Source: an uncultured Kiloniella sp. (GTDB lineage Bacteria > Pseudomonadota > Alphaproteobacteria > Kiloniellales > Kiloniellaceae). From it: a DNA stretch of 37,112 bases. The notes under the pieces were generated by a model. That model ran no database searches. It saw only the letters and a program-made list of their open reading frames with translations, and was not told where the DNA came from. Each line of letters starts with the position of its first letter. Within the stretch, counting starts at the first letter, position 1. Location of the stretch: contig NZ_CAKZMP010000182.1 of NCBI RefSeq assembly GCF_937128705.1, positions 1-37,112 on the forward strand, given 5' to 3'. This document shows positions 25,110 to 33,685 of the stretch, piece by piece. Made by a program: the position numbers and the translations under genes.

Positions 25110-26252
25110 TCAAATTCCCATAACAGAGAAGAGAATAGATAAAAGCGCATCTAAAACGATGACAAAAAAGATAGCTTCAACAACAGAACGGGTTGTTTGT
25201 CGTCCTACTGATTCGGCACTTCTACTCACCTGTAGCCCCTCGTGACAGCCGATCAGGGCAATAATAAACGCAAAAATAGGGGCCTTGATTATGCCAACCC
25301 AGAAATCCCCCAGTGAGGCCGCATCCTGTAGATAACGGATGTATTGATAAAAGGACAGATCAAGCGTGAGCATGGTCATCGCTGCGCCACCAAGAATGCC
25401 CATGATATCTGCGTAAAAGGTCAATAGGGGTAAAACCAGCATCAATCCCAAAATGCGGGGGAGAACCAAAACATCAATGGGGTCCAAACCTATTGTGCGC
25501 ATGGCATCAATTTCTTCGTTGACCTTCATGGTTCCCAATTGCGCCGTAAAGGCACTGCCAGATCGGCCAGCCACAATAATGGCGGTGAGTAAAATGCCCA
25601 TTTCTCTCAACACACCGACAGCAACGAGATTAATTGTGAATATCTGTGCGCCAAAACGTTCGAGCTGTCCGGCACCCTGAAAGGCCAAAACCACACCAAT
25701 CAGAAAGGAAATCAGACCAACGATCGGAAGGGCATGAATCCCGATTTGTTCCATTTGTGCTACTAAAGGCGTCCATCGGATGCGTTTAGGGTTGGTCATT
25801 TGTCTGGCGAAGGCAACCAGAACTAACCCTAAAAATGCAACGAGTTCTTGTACCTGCGTGATGGTTTTGAAAAAACTCTCACCTGTATCCGTAAGAAGCT
25901 TCTTTAAACCAACGAGACTGTTTTCGGGGGGGCATTCTTTTATTCTGTGTTTTTGAACAGTATCAAGAATTTGTCTGACATGTTTGGGAACACTTTTTAG
26001 AGATGTTTTCCCTCCGGTTCCTTCAATGCCTTCTTTATATTGTAGAAAGTAAAGAGCGCCAGCTGTGTCCATAATCTCGACAGCTTTCAGGTCGAATACT
26101 CGAACCGCGTTATCTACGCCGGCTTCATTTGAATTCTTTGAAGAAGAGATTTGCGTGATGACGCTGGCGAGTTTCTGGGTTGTCCAAGAACCGGAAAGAA
26201 AGCAGGTCAGGGTTGTTTTGTCAGAGGAGAACTTGATTTCCGGTGAAGTCAA
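25110..26252 (-). CDS. mlaE: MlaE-family ABC permease with N-terminal STAS-like domain
   Basis: A 380-aa inner-membrane permease of the MlaE/YrbE family. Residues 1-~110 form a STAS-like domain (VRVFDLKAVEIMDTAGALYFLQY), the role played by separate MlaB in E. coli, here fused to the permease. Residues ~120-380 contain about five transmembrane segments and the family block RSGSAFTAQLGTMKVNEEIDAMRTIGLDPIDVLV split over the coupling helix, which contacts the ATPase. This explains why no separate mlaB gene is present. It is followed immediately by mlaF. It lies 85 bp downstream of the CYTH gene and may be co-transcribed with it. Confidence 0.93.
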   Translation of the reverse strand: MTSPEIKFSSDKTTLTCFLSGSWTTQKLASVITQISSSKNSNEAGVDNAVRVFDLKAVEIMDTAGALYFLQYKEGIEGTGGKTSLKSVPKHVRQILDTVQKHRIKECPPENSLVGLKKLLTDTGESFFKTITQVQELVAFLGLVLVAFARQMTNPKRIRWTPLVAQMEQIGIHALPIVGLISFLIGVVLAFQGAGQLERFGAQIFTINLVAVGVLREMGILLTAIIVAGRSGSAFTAQLGTMKVNEEIDAMRTIGLDPIDVLVLPRILGLMLVLPLLTFYADIMGILGGAAMTMLTLDLSFYQYIRYLQDAASLGDFWVGIIKAPIFAFIIALIGCHEGLQVSRSAESVGRQTTRSVVEAIFFVIVLDALLSILFSVMGI

Positions 26253-26337
26253 ATTATCAGAGGCCGCATTTTTGTTTCAGTGAGGTCGTAAATATATATT
26301 ACGCGTTCTTTTCCTGAAAAGGCCAGTTTAAAGAAGG

Positions 26338-26907
26338 TTATGTTACTTGGTATGTTGAAACCAATTCCCTAACGGCATCTTCACCAGTGATAAAAGCGGC
26401 TTGGACCTGCTTGGCATAATCAATATGCAAAAGACGTTTGTTTGACAGGGTTTTATCGTGTCGCCCTGTACTCCCCAGCACATAATCCTTTATCAGGTCA
26501 GGCGGCATTGGAACGGTGCGTTCGTCTTCGGGTAATTCTACTTCTGCCAAAGAGAAATAGGTTTTGCCATGATCCTTTAAAAAATCAACATCCCACGTCA
26601 CATCATCGACAATGAATTTAAAGCGAACTTTGGTGACATTATACTCACGTACAGACCAAAGACGGTTAAAATCATCTTCAGATATGTCTGTTTCTACCTC
26701 GATAACGTCATCATCGACACGTTGTTTGTAGGTGAAAATATAACGGACCGTCTGTGCCTGAAGGTCACGCCATGCACGAATACGAGCACCTTTTCGAATA
26801 TAGCCCTGTCGTATGGCAACACGAAAACAATCCGAGGCTGATAACGTTGCTTCTAGTTTGCCCTCTGGATCGTGGAGAGCAAATTTATACTCGTTTTCAA
26901 TTGGCAC
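26338..26907 (-). CDS. CYTH domain protein (triphosphate tunnel metalloenzyme family)
   Basis: A ~189-aa protein opening with PIENEYKF, which fits the CYTH signature ExExK. Alternating charged strands follow (VRYIFTYKQR, VIEVETDIS, VRFKFIVDDVTWDVD, FSLAEVELPEDE), as expected for an eight-stranded tunnel binding a triphosphate and metal. Members include inorganic triphosphatase, thiamine triphosphatase and class IV adenylate cyclase; the precise activity cannot be read here. Frame opens at GTG 26922, but GTG 26907 gives the usual M-x-I-E-x-E-x-K start and has AAAGG ahead, so 26907 is chosen with moderate confidence. It is upstream of mlaE on the same strand. Confidence 0.78.
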   Translation of the reverse strand: MPIENEYKFALHDPEGKLEATLSASDCFRVAIRQGYIRKGARIRAWRDLQAQTVRYIFTYKQRVDDDVIEVETDISEDDFNRLWSVREYNVTKVRFKFIVDDVTWDVDFLKDHGKTYFSLAEVELPEDERTVPMPPDLIKDYVLGSTGRHDKTLSNKRLLHIDYAKQVQAAFITGEDAVRELVSTYQVT

Positions 26908-27119
26908 TTTCTTGCCTTTCACCTTTGTAGAAAAGATTTATTACCTTTTTCCAGCTGAGCAAGCCAGAGCAAGAAGATACTGTCATAATAGTTTCACATT
27001 TCTCAATTTTTTTAAATAACTGTGTAAATTTATGCACTTAATATAACGCTTGATGGGTGGTAGAATTGTTGTAATGATCTGCTTACGTTTGTTTTTTTTG
27101 CGTTTGGTTGCTTGCGTTA

Positions 27120-27884
27120 ATGAAGTTGTACTCCTTTATTCTGTTCTTGATGATGTCATCGATCAGCTATAGTTTTGCCGCGGATAATCCGTTGAAAGCT
27201 GTTGTGTTGGCTGAAGAGCCGTGGGGATTTTATGATGAATCAGGGGGCATTGATGGTGTTACAGTTTCTTATTTTAAGCACTTGTCGAAATTTTTGGACG
27301 AACCTATAGAAGTTGTTCTTGTGCCAAGGCAACGATTGCTCCGTGGCATGAAAAAAGGAACCTATGATCTAACGATCACATTTCAAGATTATCTGTCTGA
27401 AGAATTCGCAACGCCTTTAGAACCTACTATTATGCTTGATAAAATGCTTGTGGGGTTAAAGGCGCTGGATATTAAGTCCAAAGAGGACATCGAAGGCTTG
27501 CGTTTGGCTATAGTCAGAGGGGCAAGCACAGGCTCTTGGGTAGATCAAAATAAAGCGATTAAGAAAATCGAAACCGCTAACTTTACCGAGGCTTTGTGGT
27601 TACTTAAAAAAGGGCGCGTAGATGTTGTAACCGGAACAGAACAGGTTATTCATGCTTCGTTGCCCAAAGTCGGTATGACAACAGGCGATATTGGAACACC
27701 TTATTTTTTGAGCTGTAAACATGTGCTTCTGATGTTATCCAATGCTTCGCCAAATTTTTCAAAAAAAGTAAAGATCAAAAACGCAGCCAGAGAGCTTAGA
27801 CATAGCCCTGAATGGGACGCCTTACTCGAGGATGCAAAAACAATAGCACCTGACCTGATACATGATTTTAACAATCACAATTAA
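27120..27884 (+). CDS. Periplasmic solute-binding protein, SBP_bac_3-like
   Basis: A 254-aa protein with signal peptide MKLYSFILFLMMSSISYSFA and probable cleavage before ADNP. The mature part follows the family 3 amino-acid-binding fold: VVLAEEPWGFYDESGGIDGVTVSYFKHLS, then GTYDLTITFQ and a second lobe with LRLAIVRGASTGSWV. No permease or ATPase gene adjoins it, so it may be an orphan binding protein or a sensor input partner rather than part of a full importer. A TTG four codons upstream is in frame; ATG 27120 is preferred although no good ribosome binding site is seen. Confidence 0.8.
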   Translation: MKLYSFILFLMMSSISYSFAADNPLKAVVLAEEPWGFYDESGGIDGVTVSYFKHLSKFLDEPIEVVLVPRQRLLRGMKKGTYDLTITFQDYLSEEFATPLEPTIMLDKMLVGLKALDIKSKEDIEGLRLAIVRGASTGSWVDQNKAIKKIETANFTEALWLLKKGRVDVVTGTEQVIHASLPKVGMTTGDIGTPYFLSCKHVLLMLSNASPNFSKKVKIKNAARELRHSPEWDALLEDAKTIAPDLIHDFNNHN

Positions 27885-27889
27885 GGGTT

Positions 27890-27906
27890 GTTGAGTAGAA
27901 CTCAAC
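27890..27906. terminator. Short stem-loop after the solute-binding protein gene
   Basis: GTTGAGT (27890-27896) and ACTCAAC (27900-27906) pair perfectly across a 3-nt loop just behind the stop codon. There is no T-run; a second small repeat CTGTT-TTT-AACAG follows at 27922-27934. The region lies between two convergent genes. Confidence 0.4.
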
Positions 27907-27969
27907 GCACAGGTAACCATACTGTTTTTAACAGAAATTAGACTGCCTATTTAACCACGATTTAAGATT

Positions 27970-28263
27970 TCAATTATAGATGTATTGTGATGAGTAACTA
28001 TTATACAACGAGGCTTCTTGAGTGTTGTCCTCAGTATAGAAACTATCTTTTGTATATCTTAGTTTCCGTGTCTTCTGATTTGCCTCAGAAGTTTTCCATT
28101 GCTTTGTAACTTTCTGTCTCCAAGCCGCATCTTTAGCTAGCGCGGCAAGTGTCATCGCTTCGCCTTTATGGTTTTTGGGGACGATGATGTCTTGGGCAAA
28201 GGTCGGGGCCGTTAGTGATGATGATAAGGCGATTAGAGATAGAACAAGCATAAGTTTTTTCAT
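27970..28263 (-). CDS. Small secreted protein, unrecognised
   Basis: A 97-aa product with a clear signal peptide (MKKLMLVLSLIALSSSLTAPTFA, cleavage before QDI). The mature ~74 residues are polar, basic in the middle (WRQKVTKQWKTSEANQKTRKLRY) and Tyr/Ser-rich at the end (SLYNSYSSQYIYN), without cysteines. GGAAT precedes the ATG. I do not recognise a family. It is convergent with the solute-binding protein gene and stands alone with ~490 bp of non-coding DNA upstream. Confidence 0.6.
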   Translation of the reverse strand: MKKLMLVLSLIALSSSLTAPTFAQDIIVPKNHKGEAMTLAALAKDAAWRQKVTKQWKTSEANQKTRKLRYTKDSFYTEDNTQEASLYNSYSSQYIYN

Positions 28264-28756
28264 AACTAGGATTCCAATTACAGTTTTTAGACAGTGAATT
28301 ATTTAAATTGAATGGGCTGATTATGTTTGAGAGACCTAATCATGCATTCATCTAAGCCTTTTCAATGTGGTGTTTTGGATCAAAAGGCGTGGATATAAAT
28401 TTCATTCATACACGGTTTAAATACTGCAATTTGGGCTCCTCTTATTTTTCAATTAGCTTGATCAAAATTTGATACCTAGAATAACGATTAAGGTGCTCCA
28501 AGTAGATCTTGGCTATTAACTTAACTGATAATCAGTGCTTTAGGTGTGATATTAAAAAGACAACCTTTTGTTCACAAAAAGGCAGGTTGAGAAGAATTAT
28601 TTTTGGATGTTAATAGTTTTGTGAAAAATATTTATTTTTAAATGAATACAGTATCTTAACTTGTGGTTTTACGCTTTGATTATCCCCTGACTTGCCTTTT
28701 GAGGAATTTATGGTGTAACTGGGTGACACATTTATCTCACAGGATGGCCGCGCTTC
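28264..28756. other. Long AT-rich intergenic region with several palindromes
   Basis: No convincing gene was seen in these 493 bp. Visible elements are ATCAAA-A-TTTGAT (28461-28473), ACTGAT-A-ATCAGT (28525-28537), and a stem-loop region CAACC (28561-28565) / GGTTG (28585-28589) enclosing CCTTTTG / CAAAAAGG. They lie between the divergent small secreted protein gene and the TauE/SafE gene and could be operators or part of an untranslated RNA. Confidence 0.45.
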
Positions 28757-29521
28757 ATGTTGCCGGATGTTTCTCTTTCTTTTTATGTCGTCGCAGCCTT
28801 TGCTGTTTTAATCACCGGAATTTCCAAAAGCGGATTTTCGGGGGGGATGGGGGCTTTGACCGTGCCTTTGATGGCGATGTTCATTTCCCCCTTTAAAGCG
28901 GCTGCGATAATGCTACCCATTCTGTGCTGTATGGATGCTCTTAGTATTTGGGCTTATCGGAAAAGCTTTCACCGTAAAAACTTAACGGTTCTTGTTCTGG
29001 GGGCTTTATCGGGGATTGGTATCGGCGCACTGACCTATAGCTATGTCGATGCGAATGATATCCGAATTTTGCTAGGGCTTCTGACGCTGTTGTTTGGGCT
29101 GAGTTATTTTATTGGTAATCAAAAAGAAAGAAAACAAACAGAGGCGTCGTCTCCTGTCGGAATTGGATGCGGTGTGATTGCTGGGTTTACCAGCTTTGTG
29201 GCTCATGCGGGCGGTCCCCCGGTTAAGTTTTTTCTTTTGCGGCAGCGGTTAGACAAAACGGTTTTTGTTGGAACAAACGTTGCCTTCTTTCTGATTGTTA
29301 ATCAGGTTAAGTTGATACCTTATGCGTGGATGGGGCAGTTTTCTTCTGAAAACCTGATGCTTTCGCTTTTGTTTGTGCCAATTGTCCCCTTGGGCATTTG
29401 GTTAGGTTTGAAGTTACATAAATTAATTGCGCCTGAGCTGTTCTATCAAATCAGCTATCTGATGATGATATTGGCTGGTGCAAAACTGCTTTATGACGGA
29501 ATGTCGCCACTTGTTTGGTGA
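28757..29521 (+). CDS. TauE/SafE family sulfite/anion permease
   Basis: A 254-aa membrane protein with about eight hydrophobic segments and the two family repeats. The first has GISKSGFSGGMGALTVPLMA near residue 22; the second has GIGCGVIAGFTSFVAHAGGPP near 136. Family members export sulfite, sulfoacetate, taurine-related or other organic anions. Nothing in the direct neighbourhood fixes the substrate; the cysteine/sulfate genes are 25 kb away. The ATG at 28757 has AGGA about 13 bp upstream, an unusually long spacing. A hairpin terminator follows. Confidence 0.88.
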   Translation: MLPDVSLSFYVVAAFAVLITGISKSGFSGGMGALTVPLMAMFISPFKAAAIMLPILCCMDALSIWAYRKSFHRKNLTVLVLGALSGIGIGALTYSYVDANDIRILLGLLTLLFGLSYFIGNQKERKQTEASSPVGIGCGVIAGFTSFVAHAGGPPVKFFLLRQRLDKTVFVGTNVAFFLIVNQVKLIPYAWMGQFSSENLMLSLLFVPIVPLGIWLGLKLHKLIAPELFYQISYLMMILAGAKLLYDGMSPLVW

Positions 29522-29522
29522 A

Positions 29523-29558
29523 AACAAAAGTCTAATCCGAAAGGGATGAGCTTTTGTT
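29523..29558. terminator. Bidirectional hairpin terminator between TauE/SafE and dioxygenase genes
   Basis: AACAAAAG (29523-29530) pairs with CTTTTGTT (29551-29558), and the interior continues with partial pairing (CC/GG next to a GAAA-type loop). The outer arm is T-rich on both strands, so it can act for both convergent genes. Confidence 0.6.
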
Positions 29559-29574
29559 AAGGGCCATCAGAGAG

Positions 29575-30732
29575 CTAGCTGTAAGTTCGCGCGAGAACGC
29601 GGAGACGGCTTTCAAAATCACTTCGATCTACATAGCATCCCCGCAGGTGTCTTGCGCCACTGTAGCCGTCACCAGCTTTGTATGAATTTCGACCATGCAT
29701 GACCCGTCTGTTATCAAAGATACATAGATCGCCGGGGGTCATTTTTACAGAAATAACAAAGCGCGGATCATTAATCAGAACCATGAGCTTTCTAAAGGCA
29801 AGATAGAAGCGGTCCATTATTTTTTCATCCATATCAAAAGTATCGACGAGGTGCGGGCTGTACCTTAACTCAATAAGTTGATCATTTTCGTCGACATTGA
29901 TGATGGTTTTCCGTGTTCGAATGTCTGTTTCAAAATCATGAAATCGCATGGGCACAGTAACGGTCGTTAACAGATGGAATGCCTTTGGATCTGTTTTTCT
30001 GAGTTCGTCTATGATCTTGAAGCCGTCAGCATAAGTTGATTCTCCACCAAGACTGTCATTCATCAGACAGTGCAGGAATTGATATCCCGGCGGTGTTTCT
30101 TGATTGATCAAATCAATATGAAGGGGCAGAGCTTCGGAGGTATAGGCGTTGTTGATGGGGTTTGGTTTTGATTGCACATCAAAAACAGTTCCGAAGTTGG
30201 TTTGGCGCAGAAAAGAGATCCGATTGGCAACATCTGTAACCCCTTCGTCTGTGCAAGGTACATTGCGTACGTAAGAAATGCCGGATTCTTGAACTGATTT
30301 TAACCAGCTAAAGAGAGCTAGGTCATCCTGCATGAGGTCATTGTATTCGACCTCGTACATATCATTCAGGATTTCTGTTCCCCAGGGTACGATAACGGAT
30401 GTGTTCGGCTTTTTGAAATCGGAGGAATAGGCATTTTCATAAAGCCATTGTAGTTGATAGGTGCTTTTGTGTGCCTCTTCTGACCAACTGATAGACAAGG
30501 TGGTTTGGTCAAATTTTCCTTCGGTGGCGTATATATCAGGACTTACCGTCGTCAGGTTGAATAGGCGCTCTTGTGTTGAGGGGTGAAACCCGCTTGGACA
30601 GTTGTCGCGAAGCCATAGGTAATGGAACGTTGCAACCTTGCCGTCTGACCAGCTGATTTCCAGGGAGCGATCTGAAAGGTTCAGTTCCTTTGCTGAAACG
30701 TCAAATTGTCCTTTTTTGGCGAGCGAGCTCAT
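29575..30732 (-). CDS. Gamma-butyrobetaine hydroxylase-like Fe(II)/2-oxoglutarate dioxygenase (TauD/TfdA family)
   Basis: A 385-aa oxygenase. The N-terminal ~90 residues are a GBBH-like domain (YLWLRDNCPSGFHPSTQERL), and residues ~130-380 are the TauD core. The iron ligands are His205 and Asp207 in LHIDL and the distal His in RVMHGRNSY, with the 2-oxoglutarate Arg near GARHLRGCYVD. The N-terminal zinc site seems reduced: only one Cys and one His in the DNCPSGFHP stretch where carnitine-pathway enzymes have several Cys. Possible substrates are gamma-butyrobetaine, trimethyllysine or another quaternary/primary amine. Frame opens at TTG 30765, but the ATG at 30732 has GGAG ahead. It is divergent from the aminotransferase gene (254 bp apart). 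Confidence 0.87.
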   Translation of the reverse strand: MSSLAKKGQFDVSAKELNLSDRSLEISWSDGKVATFHYLWLRDNCPSGFHPSTQERLFNLTTVSPDIYATEGKFDQTTLSISWSEEAHKSTYQLQWLYENAYSSDFKKPNTSVIVPWGTEILNDMYEVEYNDLMQDDLALFSWLKSVQESGISYVRNVPCTDEGVTDVANRISFLRQTNFGTVFDVQSKPNPINNAYTSEALPLHIDLINQETPPGYQFLHCLMNDSLGGESTYADGFKIIDELRKTDPKAFHLLTTVTVPMRFHDFETDIRTRKTIINVDENDQLIELRYSPHLVDTFDMDEKIMDRFYLAFRKLMVLINDPRFVISVKMTPGDLCIFDNRRVMHGRNSYKAGDGYSGARHLRGCYVDRSDFESRLRVLARTYS

Positions 30733-30986
30733 TCTGTACTCCGTACGTAGCTGTTTAGCCCCCAAATGTCGTAGGGCAAGTCTGTGGGCAAATCTGTTGA
30801 CGACTAAAAAGGAACTTGGATTAGATCGGAAGCATCGGAAAGTGATTTTATTTGGTGGATCAGTCAGTTTTTCTCAGGGGAATGACGAAGTGGTCATGGG
30901 ATCAATAATAGTTTGAACTTTCATTGTGTGAAAACCAGCTAAGGTGTTACTATTAATGCAAGAAATTCTAACCGGGAGCCAAAACC

Positions 30987-32141
30987 ATGAAAGACGCCAA
31001 TTCTGTCCTTTCTTCTTATAGTACGACTGTTTTTGAGGTGATGTCCCAATTGGCCTTGAAACATGATGCCATTAATCTGGGACAGGGTTTTCCAGATGAA
31101 GACGGCCCGGAAGAGTTACGGAAAATTGCGGCTGATAGCTTGATGGAAGGCCCCAATCAATATCCGTCTATGATGGGTATTCCTGAATTGCGCAAAGCGA
31201 TCGCTGACCATGATAAAAAGTTTTATGGCTTAAATCTGGATTGGAAGACCGAAGTTATGGTGACTTCCGGGGCAACCGAAGCCTTGGCGGATTGTTTATT
31301 CGGGTTAATTGAACCTGGTGATGAAGTTGTCGTTCTGGAACCATCGTATGATTGTTATATCCCGCTTATTAAAAGGGCAGGTGGTATTCCGGTAATTGTG
31401 CCGATGTCCGCGCCGGACTGGAAGTTGCCGATTGAAGAGCTGGATGAAGCCCTTACCCAGGAAACCAAACTGATTATTATCAACAGCCCAATGAACCCAA
31501 CAGGAAAAGCTTTTCATTGGGATGAGCTGGAAGCCTTGGCCGAATTATGTCTGCGGTATGACATCTATGCGGTTTGTGACGAAGTTTACGAGCACCTCAT
31601 CTTTGATGGACGAAAGCACTATCCACTGATCACGCTTCCGGGGATGAGGGATCGAACGGTTCGTATCGGATCTGCGGGGAAAAGTTTTGCGCTCACGGGC
31701 TGGAAGGTTGGCTATGTGTGTGGCGCACCAGAGGTTTTAACCCCGATTATCAAGGCACATCAATTCACGACCTTTACCACGCCACCAAATTTGCAAAAGG
31801 CAGTGGCTGCGGGATTGTCAAAAGATCAAAGTTATTTCAATAATCTAATAAAAGACCTGGAAGGTAAGAGGGATTATCTTTCAAAGGCATTAGCTGATAT
31901 AGGTTTTGATGTCTTGCCGTGTGATGGTACTTATTTCGTTACGGTCGATATTCGAGGTGTTCACTCTGGCAAAGATGACGAGTTTTGCCGTTACATAACG
32001 ACAGAAGCAAAAGTTGCCGCAATCCCGGTCAGTGTATTTTTTGATATGGAAGGCCCCACCAACTTAGTCCGTTTTTGCTTTTGCAAGCGAATGGAAGTCC
32101 TTGAAGAAGCGGTCAGCCGGTTAAAGAAAGCCCTGTCGTAG
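30987..32141 (+). CDS. Class I/II pyridoxal-phosphate aminotransferase (methionine/kynurenine aminotransferase type)
   Basis: A 384-aa fold-type I aminotransferase. INLGQGFPDEDGPEEL near residue 29, NSPMNPTGKAF (~166) and the PLP-binding Lys232 in SAGKSFALTGWK are all present, and the substrate carboxylate Arg in NLVRFCF near 365. The LGQGFPD opening and TGWKVGY resemble the YbdL/kynurenine aminotransferase subgroup that uses methionine, glutamine or aromatic acids. GGGAG precedes the ATG. It faces away from the dioxygenase gene and converges with the MocR gene; this neighbourhood suggests amine or amino-acid breakdown, but the substrate is unproven. Confidence 0.88.
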   Translation: MKDANSVLSSYSTTVFEVMSQLALKHDAINLGQGFPDEDGPEELRKIAADSLMEGPNQYPSMMGIPELRKAIADHDKKFYGLNLDWKTEVMVTSGATEALADCLFGLIEPGDEVVVLEPSYDCYIPLIKRAGGIPVIVPMSAPDWKLPIEELDEALTQETKLIIINSPMNPTGKAFHWDELEALAELCLRYDIYAVCDEVYEHLIFDGRKHYPLITLPGMRDRTVRIGSAGKSFALTGWKVGYVCGAPEVLTPIIKAHQFTTFTTPPNLQKAVAAGLSKDQSYFNNLIKDLEGKRDYLSKALADIGFDVLPCDGTYFVTVDIRGVHSGKDDEFCRYITTEAKVAAIPVSVFFDMEGPTNLVRFCFCKRMEVLEEAVSRLKKALS

Positions 32142-32185
32142 CTTTTTCTGCTTGATGTCTTTGGAATTGCTAAGGAGTTTTAATC

Positions 32186-33685
32186 TTAGAGAATTTCTTT
32201 CAGTATCTTGGCCATGCCTTTGATGCCGTCAGAAATTTTTTCTTCGGGTGTCCCCGCAAAACCAATCATAAAGCCTTTTCGTTTGAGCGGGGCCATGCAG
32301 TAATAGTCCAGATTATTTACGGCATAGCCAGCGGCTCTTAACGTTTGTTCGACTTGTTCAGGGTCTGCATGATCGGGAAGCCAGGCGTTACAGTGGAAAC
32401 CCTGTTCTACCGGGTTAATCTCGACCAGCCCTTTGAGGTGCTTTTCTGCTGCTTCAATAAGAATTTGTTGGCGTTGATGATATACACGACGCATTTTCCG
32501 CATGTGTGTGGCGAAGAAACCTTCGTTTATAAAGTCCGCAATAATTTGCTGGGTCAACTTGGGGGTTGAGCGCTGTAAAATGGTAGAGGCATGAGCAAAG
32601 TCCTCTGCCATTGATTTGGGCACAATCATATAGCCTAGTCGAAGACCGGGATAGAGTATCTTGGTAAATGAGCTGACATAAAGAACTCTTCCCCCTTTAT
32701 CCAGCCCTTGCAAAGCTGACAGGGGACGCCCCGTATATCTGAATTCACTGTTGTAATCGTCTTCAAAAATCCAGGTATTGTTTTGCTGTGCCCATTCCAA
32801 AAGTTTGATGCGACGGGTGAGGGGCATCCGATAACCCAAGGGATGTTGACTTGACGGTGTTACATAGGCAAGGCGTGCAGGGGTATCTTTGGCTTCTTCC
32901 GGGCAGAGATCAGGGTTGAAACCGTGTTCATCCGGGGGAATGGGAACGACATTGGCGCCAGTCCCTTCAAAGACACAGCGTGCCGCGGTGTGACCTGGAT
33001 CTTCCATCCAGACGGTATCGCCGGGATCAAGCAGGAGTTGACTAGCAAGATTAAGGGCGGACTGGGTACCAGAGGTGATAATGATCTGTTCTGGTGTGCA
33101 GCGCACTGAACGAGACGTTTTCAGGTAGCTTGAAATCGCTTCTCGCAAAGGCATGAACCCTCCGCGATCTGCGTAGGTTAAATCGTCGTTGGATGGCTTG
33201 CGTTGATATCTGTTGGTCAGGCGAGAAAAAACATCATGTGGCAACAGCTCGTATGCCGGTTGGCTTGGCCTAAAGGTGTAAATGCCTTCCGGTTCGTATT
33301 GATGAGGCAGTTCCGAATATTTAAGGCCTCGGATTGAAAGCGTTAAATCAGGATCTTCTTCGAAAGAATCGGGGTCGTCATCACTTGCTGATTGGTAGAA
33401 ATCGGTCATTGCTGATAAACGATGGGTTACATAAGTGCCCGCCCCTCGACGTGTTTCCAAAAAACCTTCGGAAATCATTTGTTCAATTGTATTGATGACC
33501 GTTGTTCTGGAAATTTCCAGTTCAGTAGCAATTGTTCTGCTGGCTGAAAGCTTGGTTCCAGGGGGTAAGTCACCGGAAAGAATAAGCTTTCTGATGCCGC
33601 TATAGAGCTGTCTGTAAAGCGGTGTTTGTGATGTCGGGTCCAGTTTTATGCCTTCGAGTAGGGCGCCGGATGCAAATTTAGCCAT
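32186..33685 (-). CDS. MocR/PdxR-type regulator (GntR helix-turn-helix plus aminotransferase domain)
   Basis: A ~499-aa regulator. Residues ~10-80 form a GntR winged helix (PLYRQLYSGIRKLILSGDL, LEISRTTVINTIEQM, RRGAGTYVT). Residues ~120-495 are a fold-type I aminotransferase domain with FEDDYNSEFRY and the PLP-binding Lys in SSFTKILYPGLRLGYM. Such proteins sense PLP plus an amino acid or amine (GABA, taurine, polyamine-derived) and usually control a divergent operon. Here the divergent gene is a PotD-like binding protein. An upstream TTG (33727) is possible; ATG 33685 is chosen as the normal start. Confidence 0.9.
   Translation of the reverse strand: MAKFASGALLEGIKLDPTSQTPLYRQLYSGIRKLILSGDLPPGTKLSASRTIATELEISRTTVINTIEQMISEGFLETRRGAGTYVTHRLSAMTDFYQSASDDDPDSFEEDPDLTLSIRGLKYSELPHQYEPEGIYTFRPSQPAYELLPHDVFSRLTNRYQRKPSNDDLTYADRGGFMPLREAISSYLKTSRSVRCTPEQIIITSGTQSALNLASQLLLDPGDTVWMEDPGHTAARCVFEGTGANVVPIPPDEHGFNPDLCPEEAKDTPARLAYVTPSSQHPLGYRMPLTRRIKLLEWAQQNNTWIFEDDYNSEFRYTGRPLSALQGLDKGGRVLYVSSFTKILYPGLRLGYMIVPKSMAEDFAHASTILQRSTPKLTQQIIADFINEGFFATHMRKMRRVYHQRQQILIEAAEKHLKGLVEINPVEQGFHCNAWLPDHADPEQVEQTLRAAGYAVNNLDYYCMAPLKRKGFMIGFAGTPEEKISDGIKGMAKILKEIL

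Noticed and set aside
28455-28473. Second FNR-type box (TTGATCAAAATTTGAT)
   Set aside because: The second half site is not ATCAA at the required 4-base spacing; it is an odd-centred palindrome of a different type.
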